This document shows, one piece after another, positions 16,469 through 27,541 of a DNA stretch of 32,920 nt (the first letter of the stretch is position 1; each line of letters opens with the position of its first letter). Below the pieces are notes generated by a model. It made no database searches, was not told the origin of the DNA, and saw only the letters and a program-made list of their open reading frames with translations. This DNA comes from Isosphaeraceae bacterium (GTDB taxonomy: Bacteria; Planctomycetota; Planctomycetia; Isosphaerales; Isosphaeraceae): NCBI GenBank assembly GCA_025356435.1, contig JANXSY010000075.1:1-32920 (forward strand), in the 5' to 3' direction. A program made the translations under genes and the position numbers.

Positions 16469-17113
16469 ATGACCGTTCGCGCTCTGACGGCCTCTCTCGG
16501 AATCATCGCAGCGCTCACCCTGACGGGACGCACCTCGGCCCAGGAGCCAGCCAAGCCCGAGACCAAAACCGAAACCAAGCCCGCCGCGCCCAAAGAGCCG
16601 AAGCTCGAAGAGGCCACCTTCGGCGGCGGCTGCTTCTGGTGTTCTGAGGCAGTCTTCGAGCATATCCCCGGTGTGAAGTCGGTCACGTCGGGCTACGCCG
16701 GCGGCACCGTCCCGAACCCAACCTATCAAATGGTCTGCACCGGCCAGACTGGTCACGCTGAAGTCATTAACATCGTCTTCGACCCTGACAAGGTGACGTT
16801 CGAGAAACTGCTCACCCTCTTCTGGAAGAGCCACGACCCCACGACCCTCAACATGCAAGGCGACGACTTCGGCACCCAGTACCGCTCGATCATCCTCTAC
16901 CACTCCGAGGCCCAGCGCCTCACCGCCCTGAAATCAGCCCAAGACCTCAAGACCAAGCACGCCTACCGAGACCCAATCGTCACCCAACTCGTTCCCTTCA
17001 CCGCCTTCTATCCGGCCGAAGCCTATCATCAAGACTATTACAAAAATCATCGATTTAACGATTACAGTAATCAGTATATCTCGCCAAAGTTGCGGAAGTT
17101 GAAGCTTCGTTGA
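16469..17113 (+). CDS. msrA: Peptide-methionine (S)-S-oxide reductase, exported form
   Basis: A 214-residue MsrA that reduces the S-epimer of methionine sulfoxide in oxidised proteins. The N-terminus is a signal peptide (MTVRALTASLGIIAALTLTG, cleavage near TSA-QE), followed by a Lys/Pro/Glu linker. So the enzyme is predicted to act outside the cytoplasm. The catalytic motif GGGCFWCSE lies at residues 52-60 with nucleophile C55. The other family signatures follow: SVTSGYAGG, TGHAEV and DFGTQYRSII. A KNHRF-like C-terminus is also typical. I see no C-terminal resolving cysteine; C58 or C90 could serve. AAGGAG lies ~9 nt before the ATG. The gene is divergent from the six-helix membrane protein. 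Confidence 0.94.
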   Translation: MTVRALTASLGIIAALTLTGRTSAQEPAKPETKTETKPAAPKEPKLEEATFGGGCFWCSEAVFEHIPGVKSVTSGYAGGTVPNPTYQMVCTGQTGHAEVINIVFDPDKVTFEKLLTLFWKSHDPTTLNMQGDDFGTQYRSIILYHSEAQRLTALKSAQDLKTKHAYRDPIVTQLVPFTAFYPAEAYHQDYYKNHRFNDYSNQYISPKLRKLKLR

Positions 17114-17141
17114 GGGGGGCATCTGACCACCACGCCTTCGG

Positions 17142-17250
17142 GGCCGGTCAGAATCCATTGGAGCCGAATAAAGGTTATCCATCTGTGGATCAGGAATTCA
17201 ATGGCTATGCCACAACGCGATGCGTACCCAGATTGCCCGCACCAACGGGC
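17142..17250 (+). repeat. Inverted-repeat copy A flanking the ice-binding gene
   Basis: About 109 bp that aligns with the reverse complement of 18512-18618. Roughly three quarters of the bases agree over the first 78 positions, and the CCAGATT...CCAAC block recurs at the inner end. Shared landmarks are GGCCGGTCA, AATCCATTGG and CATCTGTG. The divergence indicates an old event. Confidence 0.65.
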
Positions 17251-17323
17251 GCGTTAGGGAAAAAACAGCAGGGACAGGATTCACGAATGAAGTAATGGAT
17301 TATGTGAAATGTTTGGTTGGTCC

Positions 17324-17352
17324 TTGACATTCTTTAAGATAGGTCGTATCTA
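17324..17352 (+). promoter_or_regulatory. Candidate promoter of the ice-binding protein gene
   Basis: A perfect TTGACA at 17324-17329 is followed after 17 bp by TATCTA (17347-17352), a partial -10 box. It sits 100 bp before the start codon in an otherwise AT-rich patch, leaving an untranslated leader of about 90 nt. Confidence 0.4.
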
Positions 17353-17451
17353 TGGAAGTGACAGACACAATGGCCAGGACAAGAATGACATCTGTGCAAT
17401 AGATGCATTTCGAAATCCGTTCACGAGATCTCCAGACTTCGAGGAACACCA

Positions 17452-18276
17452 ATGTCAAGTCTCTCCCGACGCCGCCTCATGTTCGTCGCGAACCATTCCA
17501 AACTTGGAATGTGGTTCATTCCGTTGGCTCTGGCCGCTTGCGTGGTCGGGTTCGGCAACCCTGCCGCCACGGCCCTCTCCCCTGCCACCCAGGGCGGACT
17601 TGGACGAGGTCCGGCGCCCGTGGATCTTGGGTCGGCTGGCGATTTCGTGATTCTGGCGCAATCAGGAATCACCAACGTTCCCGGTACCGCGATCACCGGG
17701 AATCTTGGGGTGAGTCCCATCGACTCGACCGCCATCACAGGATTTTCCTTGATCCTCGAAGCAGGCGCCACCTTCTCGACATCGAGTCAGGTGACTGGCA
17801 AAGTCTACGCAGCCGACTATCCGAGCCCAACACCCGCGAACCTGACCGCGGCTATCGGCGACATGGAAACGGCGTACCTCGATGCGGCGGGACGTCTCTT
17901 TCCTGATTACAACGAACTGAATGATGGAAATATCGGCGGGTTGACTCTCCCCCCTGGCCTCTACAAGTGGACAACCTCGGTTACGATCCTGGACGATGTC
18001 ACTCTCGAAGGTGGCCCAGACGACGTCTGGATCTTCCAGATCTCGGGAGATCTGTCCCAGGCCAATGCGACGAGGGTGACACTGGCCGGTGGAGCGCAGA
18101 CCAAAAACATCTTCTGGCAGCTCGCCGGGGTTGCGGCCCTGGGAACGACCGCGCACATGGAGGGTCAGGTCCTCTCGAAAACAGCAGTCACGCTCAACAC
18201 GGGCGCATCCGTGAACGGCAGTCTGTTCGCAGGGACGAACGTCACCCTGATCAAGAACGCGATTGTCAAAAAGTAA
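17452..18276 (+). CDS. Secreted ice-binding (antifreeze-like) protein, DUF3494 family
   Basis: A 274-residue exported protein. After an Arg-rich leader and hydrophobic stretch (IPLALAACVVGFGNPAATAL), the mature part begins at about residue 58 with LGSAGDFVILAQSGITNVPG. This is the standard opening of the DUF3494 ice-binding fold, a discontinuous beta-solenoid. Later hallmarks are GLYKWTTSVTI, DVWIFQISGDL, NIFWQLAGVAALGTTAHMEG and an ending with TLNTGASVNGSLFAGTNVTL. The length fits a single-domain ice-binding protein. Such proteins bind ice and limit recrystallisation, or help cells live in ice or cold soil. GAGG lies 7 nt before the ATG. It is flanked by inverted repeats and a gene-free tract, which would fit acquisition by transfer. 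The mature domain has no added anchor. Confidence 0.9.
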   Translation: MSSLSRRRLMFVANHSKLGMWFIPLALAACVVGFGNPAATALSPATQGGLGRGPAPVDLGSAGDFVILAQSGITNVPGTAITGNLGVSPIDSTAITGFSLILEAGATFSTSSQVTGKVYAADYPSPTPANLTAAIGDMETAYLDAAGRLFPDYNELNDGNIGGLTLPPGLYKWTTSVTILDDVTLEGGPDDVWIFQISGDLSQANATRVTLAGGAQTKNIFWQLAGVAALGTTAHMEGQVLSKTAVTLNTGASVNGSLFAGTNVTLIKNAIVKK

Positions 18277-18378
18277 TCGGGTTGGCTCCTCCACGCGGGT
18301 AGGTCGACGAAACTGACGCAGTGGGTTGTCTTTGTCCGACCTCCCGGAGAGTCGGTCTGGCTCACGAGTCGCTCTAAC

Positions 18379-18432
18379 GCTCGCCAGTTGGTTCGCGAGT
18401 CTGGCAGCAGCCGGTCGCACCAACTGGCGAGC
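18379..18432. repeat. Perfect 14-bp inverted repeat
   Basis: GCTCGCCAGTTGGT (18379-18392) and ACCAACTGGCGAGC (18419-18432) are exact reverse complements around a 26-nt spacer. They lie ~100 bp after the ice-binding gene. The same words recur nearby at 18511 and 18631, so this belongs to a small local repeat family rather than being a simple terminator. There is no T-tract. Confidence 0.6.
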
Positions 18433-18511
18433 CTTATGCGCTTCCCCGCTCGTCGAACGGGAATTGATAACGCACTCTGCACATCAGATAACACATAAAA
18501 ACGAGTGATCG

Positions 18512-18618
18512 TCAGTTGGTTCGCGAATCTGGATAAGTCTCGTGTTTTGGCAAGGCTATTGACGTCTTGATTCACAGATGGGCGACCCCTTGTCGGCACC
18601 AATGGATTTTGACCGGCC
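18512..18618 (-). repeat. Inverted-repeat copy B flanking the ice-binding gene
   Basis: The reverse complement of this segment matches copy A at 17142-17250. The two copies lie head to head around the ice-binding gene, about 1.26 kb apart. Outer ends are marked by GGCCGGTC on each side. Confidence 0.65.
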
Positions 18619-18778
18619 GTAGGCGGACGCACCAACTGGCGACCGCCTCCGGAGTCGGCTCGGTCTGGTTCCGGGCGTCTGGCAGGCGCTGGCAACCCGC
18701 GCCGGGGCCAAGGTCGTCAGCTCAAGCACCTATGGATTGGATCTCAGGGATGCTCGACGATCTCGGCCCTTGAATTGT

Positions 18779-19081
18779 TGAGTCAATAACTTGCAGAAGA
18801 CCGCTGGCTTGTCGTGGCGAGGTCTGGGATGGTACGACTGAGTCAGAGCGTCTCAATTGTTCTGTGTCCGATTGAGGTGGGGAGGCAGGCAAGCTGGGGT
18901 TCGGCGGCATCGAATCTATCGCCCGTCTCTTCGGCATCGCCGCCCATACGAACAGGGTGTTGGTCGTGGTCAGAGTCGTGGATAAGGTTTTGCCGCGATC
19001 CAGATCGTCCGAGATGAGGTCTTCACCCTGGTAAGATATTAAATCTTAATCAATCGTTGACATGAGCAAGTTATTGACTCA
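18779..19081. mobile_element. Putative MITE-like element with 16-bp terminal inverted repeats
   Basis: TGAGTCAATAACTTGC (18779-18794) and GCAAGTTATTGACTCA (19066-19081) are exact inverted repeats bounding 303 bp with no gene. A small palindrome (TAAGAT 19032-19037 with ATCTTA 19043-19048) lies just inside the right end. I see no target-site duplication, so a mobile origin is tentative. A pair of regulator-binding sites upstream of dciA is the main alternative. Confidence 0.35.
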
Positions 19082-19238
19082 GCGATCTTGAGGGCTGGAG
19101 TGGGGACGACGCGAACCACGCTCGACCGAGATTGGGGTACACTCTCCGAAATGAAGAGCGATCGCCGAGCGCATTGGATTCAGGTCGAGTGCCGTTGCTT
19201 CCGGCTGAGAGAGGGACTATAATGGGGGGGCGATCATC

Positions 19239-19670
19239 TTGAGCCAAAGGCCTAACGACGACCATCCCGAGAGGCCGAAGCCAAGGCCCGAAGATAAGGG
19301 CTCGGGGGGGAAATTCCGCGGGCCAAAGCCCCTGTCGGATATCCTGGGTGACCTGTTTGCCGCGCGGGGTCTGGCGCGGGTCCAGGCGACAGGAGAGTTG
19401 GAGGCAGCCTGGGCCGACGCGGTCGGCGAGCCGGGCAGTCGCCACACGAAGGTTGAGGGTCTGCGTCGAGGCATCCTGAATATTACGGTCGCCCACCCCA
19501 CGCTGCTCGAAGAGTTGGCGTCCTTCCAGAAGTCTCACTTATTGGCCGCCTTGCGACGATTGATGGTCGGCACGCCGATCCATGATATCCGGTTCCGAGT
19601 TGGCACGATCGACGGGGGTGGCCCCTCCGAGTCGCCCCCACCTCCGCGGCCCGGCCGCCGTCGCGGTTGA
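19239..19670 (+). CDS. DciA/DUF721 replicative helicase loader-like protein
   Basis: A 143-residue protein. The central DUF721 core starts PLSDILGDLFAARGLARVQA. It contains the invariant Trp in LEAAWADAVG, then SRHTKVEGLRRGILNITVAH, and ends with an IHDIRFRVG strand. DciA proteins assist loading of DnaB at the replication origin in bacteria lacking DnaC. The N-terminal ~35 residues and the C-terminus are Pro/Arg-rich and disordered. The start is a TTG at 19239 with a G-run (19224-19230) 8 nt before it. No in-frame ATG fits. gyrB follows after 112 bp on the same strand, a common DUF721-gyrB order. Confidence 0.82.
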   Translation: MSQRPNDDHPERPKPRPEDKGSGGKFRGPKPLSDILGDLFAARGLARVQATGELEAAWADAVGEPGSRHTKVEGLRRGILNITVAHPTLLEELASFQKSHLLAALRRLMVGTPIHDIRFRVGTIDGGGPSESPPPPRPGRRRG

Positions 19671-19704
19671 GCCGGCCTCAGGCCTCATTCGCGATCGGCG
19701 TTAA

Positions 19705-22329
<2,625 letters not shown>

Positions 22330-22839
22330 ACCCGTTGCGGTCGGTTTTTCGGAGGGTCAGAGTGGAATCTCTGCGGCCCGTCAGCCCGCCGCGCCAAGGG
22401 GCGTGCGGGACGGGTTGGAGATGGCGCGAGAGGCCGAGAGGGCTGTTTGTGGGGGCAGGTTGCCCCGTCATTTGAGGATCGGCATCCGATTCCGGCCATT
22501 CGAGGTGAATCAAAGCGGTTAGGAATTTGGATCTTTCGATCCCCTCTGTCGGGTCGGATTGGACGAGGGGTCGTCGGGCGATAAGGTCACTCGTCCCTCC
22601 ACCCTTGACCAAAGGGGGAAGGGCACCAGAGCGTTCTGCGTCGTGTTCGCGTGCAATCGTTGCTCCGCAAGTTTGGTTTGAGTTGGTTCGGATGAAACGA
22701 GGATGGTCGGCCGGGGCGAATTGCCAGGCCCCCGCCCTTGCCCAGCCTCCACGTCGGGGGTAAGGGCCATCGCGAAGACCAGCCCGGCGCGTCTCTCGAA
22801 AGGGAGCGGGCCCGGGGCGCTTTCCCGAAGGTTGAACGG
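22330..22839. other. Intergenic region between gyrB and the SNF2 helicase gene
   Basis: About 510 bp. A GC-rich imperfect hairpin (22377-22414, outer arms CCCGT/ACGGG) may end the gyrB transcript; there is no T-tract. The stretch at about 22535-22570 reads in reverse as NPTRQRG, a peptide typical of spurious ORFs in dispersed intergenic repeats of planctomycetes. The open frame that runs back from the helicase start to 22738 lacks a ribosome site and is treated as non-coding. Confidence 0.4.
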
Positions 22840-25800
22840 ATGGGTGGCTGGGGAGACGAGTTCGAGCCGGAGATGCCCCGTTTCGAGCGGGACGAGATCG
22901 GCGACGACCGCCGAGGGGGCGAACCTCGCCCTTCGCTCGGCAACGACCGCCGAGGGGGCGAACCTCGCCCGTCGCTCGGCAATAACCGCCGAGGGGGTGA
23001 CTCTCGCCCATCGCTCGGCAATGATCGCCGAGAGGGTGAACCGCGCCCATCGCTCGGCAATGACCGCCGAGAGGGTGAACCTCGCCCATCGCTTGGTGAC
23101 GACCGCCGAGGGAGCGAACCTCGCCCGTCACTGGGTGACGACCGCCGAGGGAGCGAACCTCGCCCGTCACTGGGTGACGACCGCCGAGGGAGCGAACCTC
23201 GCCCGTCACTGGGTGATGACCGTCGAGGGAGCGAACCGCGCCCATCGCTCGGCAGCGCCGGGTCGAACGGCAATGCGAATTCAGGCGATGGCAGCGGCGA
23301 CCGCGACGAGCCGGGGGCCGAGCGCCGGAGCCGACCGCCCCGTCGCCAGGGCCGGCCCAACCGGGAAGGCCCGTCGGGGATCGCCCAGAAGGTCGCCCGC
23401 GAGTTCAGCGACGGCGTCCGATCACGCGGGCAGTCCTACTTCGCCAAGAATCGGGTCGCGATCACAGCCGCCTCGCCTGGCGAGGTCGTGGCGCGGGTCA
23501 GGGGGACGGACAAGTATCGCGTCCGACTCCGGATTCGCGGCCAGAAGCTGATCGCGACCTGCAGTTGCCCCTACTTCGCCCCATTTGGCGACCCATGCAA
23601 GCACCTCTGGGCAACGATCCTCGCGGTCGACGCCAGCGGCCTGCTCGCCTCGGCCCCGATGCGTCCGCTCAAGCTCATCACCGACGTAGGGCCGCGCACT
23701 CGGCAGGTTGAAGATCATCCGCCGCAAACCCCGGGCGAACCCAACGGCCCGCTCGCCCTCCCCCTGCCCAACGACGCCCCCGGCAACGCCCCCAGCCGAC
23801 CGCCGAGGGACGCCGCCCGGCCTCCCCGCGACAACGGCCGACGCCAGCCGCCCCCCGCCTCAGGCGGCTCCTATCGGACCGGCTACGGACCCGCCCCCAG
23901 CCAGGGTTATGGACCCGGCCAGGGTTACGGACCCGGACCCGGATCGGGCCAGGGTTACGGACCGGGCCAGGGTTATGGACCCGGCCCCGGACCAGGACCC
24001 GGATCAGGCCAGGGCTATGGACCCGGCCAGGGTTACGGACCCGGACCCGCGCCGCAAGGCCCGCCCCCCGGCCCAAGCGGGGCGCGAGGGCGGACTCCAA
24101 AAGAGAAGACCCGTCGGCCCGCGAGAGGGACGACGCCGCCGATCGACCCCAACTTCCTCATCAACAACGGCTCGTCGCAAGGCCCCAACGGCCCGACGCC
24201 GCCGCGAGCACCAACACCGCCAAGAGGCCCAGCGCAGCGAGCACCAATGCCGCCGCGAGCACCAATGCCGCCGCGTGTGCCGATGCCGCCAAGAGGCCAG
24301 TTGCCCGTGGCGCGGGGGCCGATGCACGTCCGCAACAATCGGGCGGTCCGGCAGCAGCCCATCCCAGCGCAGAAGCTCGTCCGCAACACGAAGCGGATGC
24401 TCGCCTACATCGTCGACATCCCCGCGACCCTCGCCGCAAATCAGGTTGTGATCGAGTTGGGGCGTCGGCTCCGCAAGCCAAATGGCGAGTGGAGCGACCT
24501 CAAGGTCTGGCGGCACTCGGGCACCCCCACAATCGCCCAGCACCGCTATGACGTTGAGGACGACGAGTTGCTCGCGCTGCTCCTCGAAGCCCAGGCGACC
24601 TCCTCGACCACAGCGACGACGCTCGCTAGCGGCTTCGGCGACCTTCCGGGCACGTCAAAGTTTGTGCTCGATACCGACCGCCAGGCCGCGATCATCGAGA
24701 CCCTATCGAAGACGGGCCGGCTCCGCATCCGCCGCAGTAACGGTGAGGAAAATCCCCCGGTGCTGAAGTGGTTGCCCGCCGTCTGGCGGTTTGGCATCGA
24801 CATCAAGGCCGACCCCTCGGGCAAGCGATGGACCTGGCGCGGCGTCCTCCGCCGTAAGGTGAATGGTGAAGATCAGAAGATGGATCTCGGCGAGCCGATC
24901 GCCCTGTTAAACGGCCTGGTGATCCTCGGCAACGGCCGCGCCTCGCCGTTCGACGACGCCGGCATCTTCCTCTGGATGATGCGGATTCGTCACGAAAAAG
25001 AAATGGTCTTCAACGACGCCGCCGAGCAAGACCTCAAGCTCTCGAAGATCTTCGCCGACGCCAAGGTGCCCCCGTCTGAACTCATCGACTCGATCAAGTT
25101 CGTCGATGTCGAAGGCGTTCCTCAACCCAGCCTCACCTTGCGCACCCCCCGACAGAGTTGGGGCGACCGGCTCAGCGGAGAGCTGCAATTCCTCTACACG
25201 GGTGAGGCTGGCGAGATTCCCGTCCCCGCGCAGTGGAACGGCCCGCTCGAAGTCTCTTGCGAACTCGGGGTCGTCGTCCACCGCAACGAGACCATCGAAT
25301 CTGAGGCCGCCGTCCGGCTCTTCGAGATGGGCTTCCGCGAGACCAAAGACCACCTCCTGCCCGCCGGCACGCTCGAGCTTCCCGCGAAGCGGCTGGCGGC
25401 AGTCACAAAAGAACTCGTCGCGCTTGGCTGGAAGGTCGAGGCCGAGGGAGCGATTATCCACCCGGCGGGCGAATTCAAGCTCAACGTGACAACCGGCATC
25501 GACTGGTTCGAACTCGGCGGGGCCGTCGATTTCGGCGGCCAGAGCGTCCCCCTGCCCGACCTGCTCGCCGCCGCCCGTCGAGGCGAGACGATGGTCGAAC
25601 TCGGCGACGGCTCGATGGGGATGCTCCCCGAAGACTGGCTCAAAAAATACGGCCTACTCGCTGACCTCGGCACCTCCGAAGAAGGCGGGCTCCGGTTCGG
25701 CCGCGCCCAGGCCGGCCTGCTCGACGCCCTGATCGCCGCACAGCCCGAGATCCGCGTCGACATGGCCTTCGGTAAGGTCCGCAAGGCCCTGCCCCGGTTC

Positions 25801-27225
25801 GACGGCCTCACCCCCCGAGATGCCCCCGCCGGCTTCCGGGGCGAGCTGCGACCCTATCAGTGCGAGGGGCTCGGCTGGCTCGACTACCTCCAGAAATTCG
25901 AGTTCGGTGGTATCCTCGCTGACGACATGGGGCTGGGCAAGACCGTGCAGGTGCTCGCCATGCTCCAGAGCCGCAGGGCCAGGAGGCAATCCAAAGGCCC
26001 ATCGCTGATCGTCGTCCCACGCTCGCTTGTCTTCAACTGGATGGCCGAGGCCGAGCGGTTCACACCCCGCCTTCGCGTGCTCGACTACACCGGCCCTGGA
26101 CGCCAGGCGCACCGCGAGACGTTTGACGATCACGACCTGATTATCACCACCTACGGGACCCTTCGCACCGATATCGCCGACCTCTGCAACATCGGGTTCG
26201 ACTGCGTGATCCTCGACGAGGCGCAGGCGATCAAGAACGCCGACAGCCAGGCTGCCAAGGCGGCTCGACTGCTCAAGGGCAAACACCGGCTGGCGATGAC
26301 CGGCACGCCGATCGAGAACCACCTCGGCGAACTCTGGTCGATCTTCGAGTTCCTCAACCCTGGGATGCTCGGGACCGCCAGCGTCTTCAAGCGGCACACC
26401 TCGAGCGCCTCAGCCGCTGACGACGGCTCGCGTGCCCTGATCGCCCGGTCGCTCCGGCCATTCATCCTCAGACGCACCAAGGCGCAGGTCGTTCAGGATC
26501 TTCCCGAGAAGACCGAGCTAACCCTCCACTGCGACATGGAGCCTGCGCAGCGGAAGACCTATGAAGATCTGCGTGCACACTACCGCCAGGCGCTCTTGCG
26601 CAAAGACGCCGCCGACCTCAACAAGTCGAAGATCGAGGTCCTCGAAGCCCTGCTCCGGCTCCGCCAGGCCGCATGTCACCCCGGCCTGATCGACCCTGCC
26701 CGCGCCAATGAGCCGAGCGCCAAGCTCGACATGCTCCTGCCGCAGCTTGCCGAAGTGGTCGCCGAAGGGCACAAGGTGCTCATTTTCTCGCAGTTCACCA
26801 GTTTCCTGGCCCTGGTGAGACAGCGGCTTGAAACCGAGGGGATCGCCTACGAATACCTCGACGGCCGCACCCGCAACCGCGCCCAACGGGTCGAGAATTT
26901 CCAGACCGACCCGAAGATCCCCGTCTTCCTCATCAGCCTCAAAGCGGGCGGCCTCGGTCTAAACCTCACGGCCGCAGGATATGTCTACCTGCTCGATCCC
27001 TGGTGGAACCCCGCCGTCGAGGCGCAGGCGATCGACCGATCGCACCGGATCGGCCAGACCCAGCGCGTCTTTGCCTATCGCCTGATCTGCCGAGACACCG
27101 TCGAGCAAAAAATCCTCGAACTCCAGCAGAAAAAGCGTGACCTCGCCGACGCCATCCTCAACGCCGACAACAAGGGCGTGATCGCCGGTATCACCCGCGA
27201 CGACCTGGAATTCCTCCTCTCGTAA
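22840..27225 (+). CDS. SWIM zinc-finger SNF2-family helicase/ATPase (RapA/HepA-like)
   Basis: A 1461-residue protein. Residues ~23-139 are nine 13-residue repeats of the [12 protein letters not shown] type. A SWIM zinc finger follows (C241-x-C243-x9-C253-x-H255). Then comes a long disordered part with GYGPGQ and MPPRAP repeats (~345-490) and a large N-terminal accessory region of SNF2-like bacterial proteins. The SNF2 motor has Walker A DDMGLGKT (1028-1035), DEAQ (1126-1129), [14 protein letters not shown] and RRTKAQV. The helicase C lobe has [26 protein letters not shown] and SHRIGQTQR (from 1401). Such proteins translocate on double-stranded DNA and remodel protein-DNA complexes, e.g. recycling RNA polymerase. 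The start at 22840 has GAAGG 8 nt upstream. Confidence 0.92.
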   Translation: MGGWGDEFEPEMPRFERDEIGDDRRGGEPRPSLGNDRRGGEPRPSLGNNRRGGDSRPSLGNDRREGEPRPSLGNDRREGEPRPSLGDDRRGSEPRPSLGDDRRGSEPRPSLGDDRRGSEPRPSLGDDRRGSEPRPSLGSAGSNGNANSGDGSGDRDEPGAERRSRPPRRQGRPNREGPSGIAQKVAREFSDGVRSRGQSYFAKNRVAITAASPGEVVARVRGTDKYRVRLRIRGQKLIATCSCPYFAPFGDPCKHLWATILAVDASGLLASAPMRPLKLITDVGPRTRQVEDHPPQTPGEPNGPLALPLPNDAPGNAPSRPPRDAARPPRDNGRRQPPPASGGSYRTGYGPAPSQGYGPGQGYGPGPGSGQGYGPGQGYGPGPGPGPGSGQGYGPGQGYGPGPAPQGPPPGPSGARGRTPKEKTRRPARGTTPPIDPNFLINNGSSQGPNGPTPPRAPTPPRGPAQRAPMPPRAPMPPRVPMPPRGQLPVARGPMHVRNNRAVRQQPIPAQKLVRNTKRMLAYIVDIPATLAANQVVIELGRRLRKPNGEWSDLKVWRHSGTPTIAQHRYDVEDDELLALLLEAQATSSTTATTLASGFGDLPGTSKFVLDTDRQAAIIETLSKTGRLRIRRSNGEENPPVLKWLPAVWRFGIDIKADPSGKRWTWRGVLRRKVNGEDQKMDLGEPIALLNGLVILGNGRASPFDDAGIFLWMMRIRHEKEMVFNDAAEQDLKLSKIFADAKVPPSELIDSIKFVDVEGVPQPSLTLRTPRQSWGDRLSGELQFLYTGEAGEIPVPAQWNGPLEVSCELGVVVHRNETIESEAAVRLFEMGFRETKDHLLPAGTLELPAKRLAAVTKELVALGWKVEAEGAIIHPAGEFKLNVTTGIDWFELGGAVDFGGQSVPLPDLLAAARRGETMVELGDGSMGMLPEDWLKKYGLLADLGTSEEGGLRFGRAQAGLLDALIAAQPEIRVDMAFGKVRKALPRFDGLTPRDAPAGFRGELRPYQCEGLGWLDYLQKFEFGGILADDMGLGKTVQVLAMLQSRRARRQSKGPSLIVVPRSLVFNWMAEAERFTPRLRVLDYTGPGRQAHRETFDDHDLIITTYGTLRTDIADLCNIGFDCVILDEAQAIKNADSQAAKAARLLKGKHRLAMTGTPIENHLGELWSIFEFLNPGMLGTASVFKRHTSSASAADDGSRALIARSLRPFILRRTKAQVVQDLPEKTELTLHCDMEPAQRKTYEDLRAHYRQALLRKDAADLNKSKIEVLEALLRLRQAACHPGLIDPARANEPSAKLDMLLPQLAEVVAEGHKVLIFSQFTSFLALVRQRLETEGIAYEYLDGRTRNRAQRVENFQTDPKIPVFLISLKAGGLGLNLTAAGYVYLLDPWWNPAVEAQAIDRSHRIGQTQRVFAYRLICRDTVEQKILELQQKKRDLADAILNADNKGVIAGITRDDLEFLLS
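22906..23256 (+). repeat. Nine tandem 39-bp coding repeats
   Basis: Nine in-frame units of exactly 39 bp encode [14 protein letters not shown]-type peptides. Units 6 to 8 are nearly or fully identical, while units 1 to 5 and 9 differ at several third positions. The array has therefore grown recently from its centre-right. There are no spacers. Confidence 0.95.
23880..24060 (+). repeat. GYGPG-type coding repeats
   Basis: An imperfect array of codons for GYGPGQ and GPGPGSGQ blocks, with the word CAGGGTTA/TACGGACC recurring several times. It encodes a flexible Gly/Pro/Tyr segment between the SWIM finger and the motor of the helicase. Confidence 0.85.
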
Positions 27226-27263
27226 GCACCCACGGTTCTCGGATCAGAACCACCCGTTCTCAA

Positions 27264-27300
27264 TCGCAAGACACTCTCCCGTCGGGTGAGGGTCTTGCGA
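27264..27300 (+). terminator. Hairpin after the SNF2 helicase gene
   Basis: TCGCAAGACACTC (27264-27276) pairs with GAGGGTCTTGCGA (27288-27300) with one mismatch. It is ~40 bp past the stop codon. There is no T-tract, so termination strength is uncertain. Confidence 0.5.
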
Positions 27301-27475
27301 GACGATGACCAGCCCCTCATCCCAACGCGAGACATCGGCACGAGGCGGTTCGGCGCTTCTCGTTGGTCGTCACACCGGGGTTGGGCGAGTCTAGGCAGGC
27401 CGTAAACGGCTTGAGGAAGTCAACCCGCAGCCCCTGCCGGAACGTCGCGAGTGACCGCCATTTGGCTCCGAAGTC

Positions 27476-27519
27476 AAAAAAGCACCCCTGCGCGACGTCG
27501 AAACGTTGCGAAGGGGTGC
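27476..27519 (-). terminator. Strong intrinsic terminator of the first PEP-CTERM gene
   Basis: On the minus strand, GCACCCCT pairs with AGGGGTGC (27512-27519 and 27482-27489). The stem extends inward through CGCAACGT/ACGTCGCG to a TTCG tetraloop. Six Ts follow (27476-27481). It lies about 22 bp past the stop codon. Confidence 0.88.
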
Positions 27520-27541
27520 CTGGTTTTGATCACGCGAATTC

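Larger units (their letters stand above)
17114..17451 (+). other. Intergenic region carrying one arm of a long inverted repeat and the ice-binding gene promoter
   Basis: Just after msrA, a hairpin (CTGACC 17123-17128 with GGTCAG 17146-17151, and an inner GCC-TTCG-GGGC) could end the msrA transcript. Repeat copy A then occupies about 17142-17250; its inverted partner lies beyond the ice-binding gene. Copy A contains TTATCCATC and TGTGGATCA, which resemble DnaA boxes but differ from the consensus. No coding features are convincing in this stretch. Confidence 0.45.
18277..19238. other. Long gene-free, repeat-rich tract
   Basis: About 960 bp with no supported gene. Its short open frames lack ribosome sites and known motifs. 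It holds a 14-bp perfect hairpin (18379-18432), further copies of the CCAACTGGCGA/GTTGGTTCGCGA words (18511-18532 and 18631-18642), inverted-repeat copy B, and a ~300-bp segment bounded by a 16-bp inverted repeat. The last ~150 bp should include the promoter of dciA-gyrB. Confidence 0.6.
27226..27541. other. Convergent intergenic region with two terminators
   Basis: About 315 bp between the end of the helicase gene (plus) and the end of the first PEP-CTERM gene (minus). Hairpins serving each side are listed separately. The middle ~170 bp shows no feature. Confidence 0.5.

Noticed and set aside
17170-17190. DnaA boxes marking a replication origin near dciA-gyrB
   Set aside because: Only two imperfect boxes occur, within a repeat that is not conserved in its other copy; no cluster or AT-rich unwinding region and no dnaA in the window.
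18165-18695. 176-codon minus-strand open frame after the ice-binding gene
   Set aside because: Runs through the end of the ice-binding gene and several non-coding repeats; no ribosome site or recognisable protein pattern.
22906-23256. CRISPR-like array
   Set aside because: The 39-bp units are contiguous with no unique spacers, lie in frame inside a gene, and no cas genes are present.
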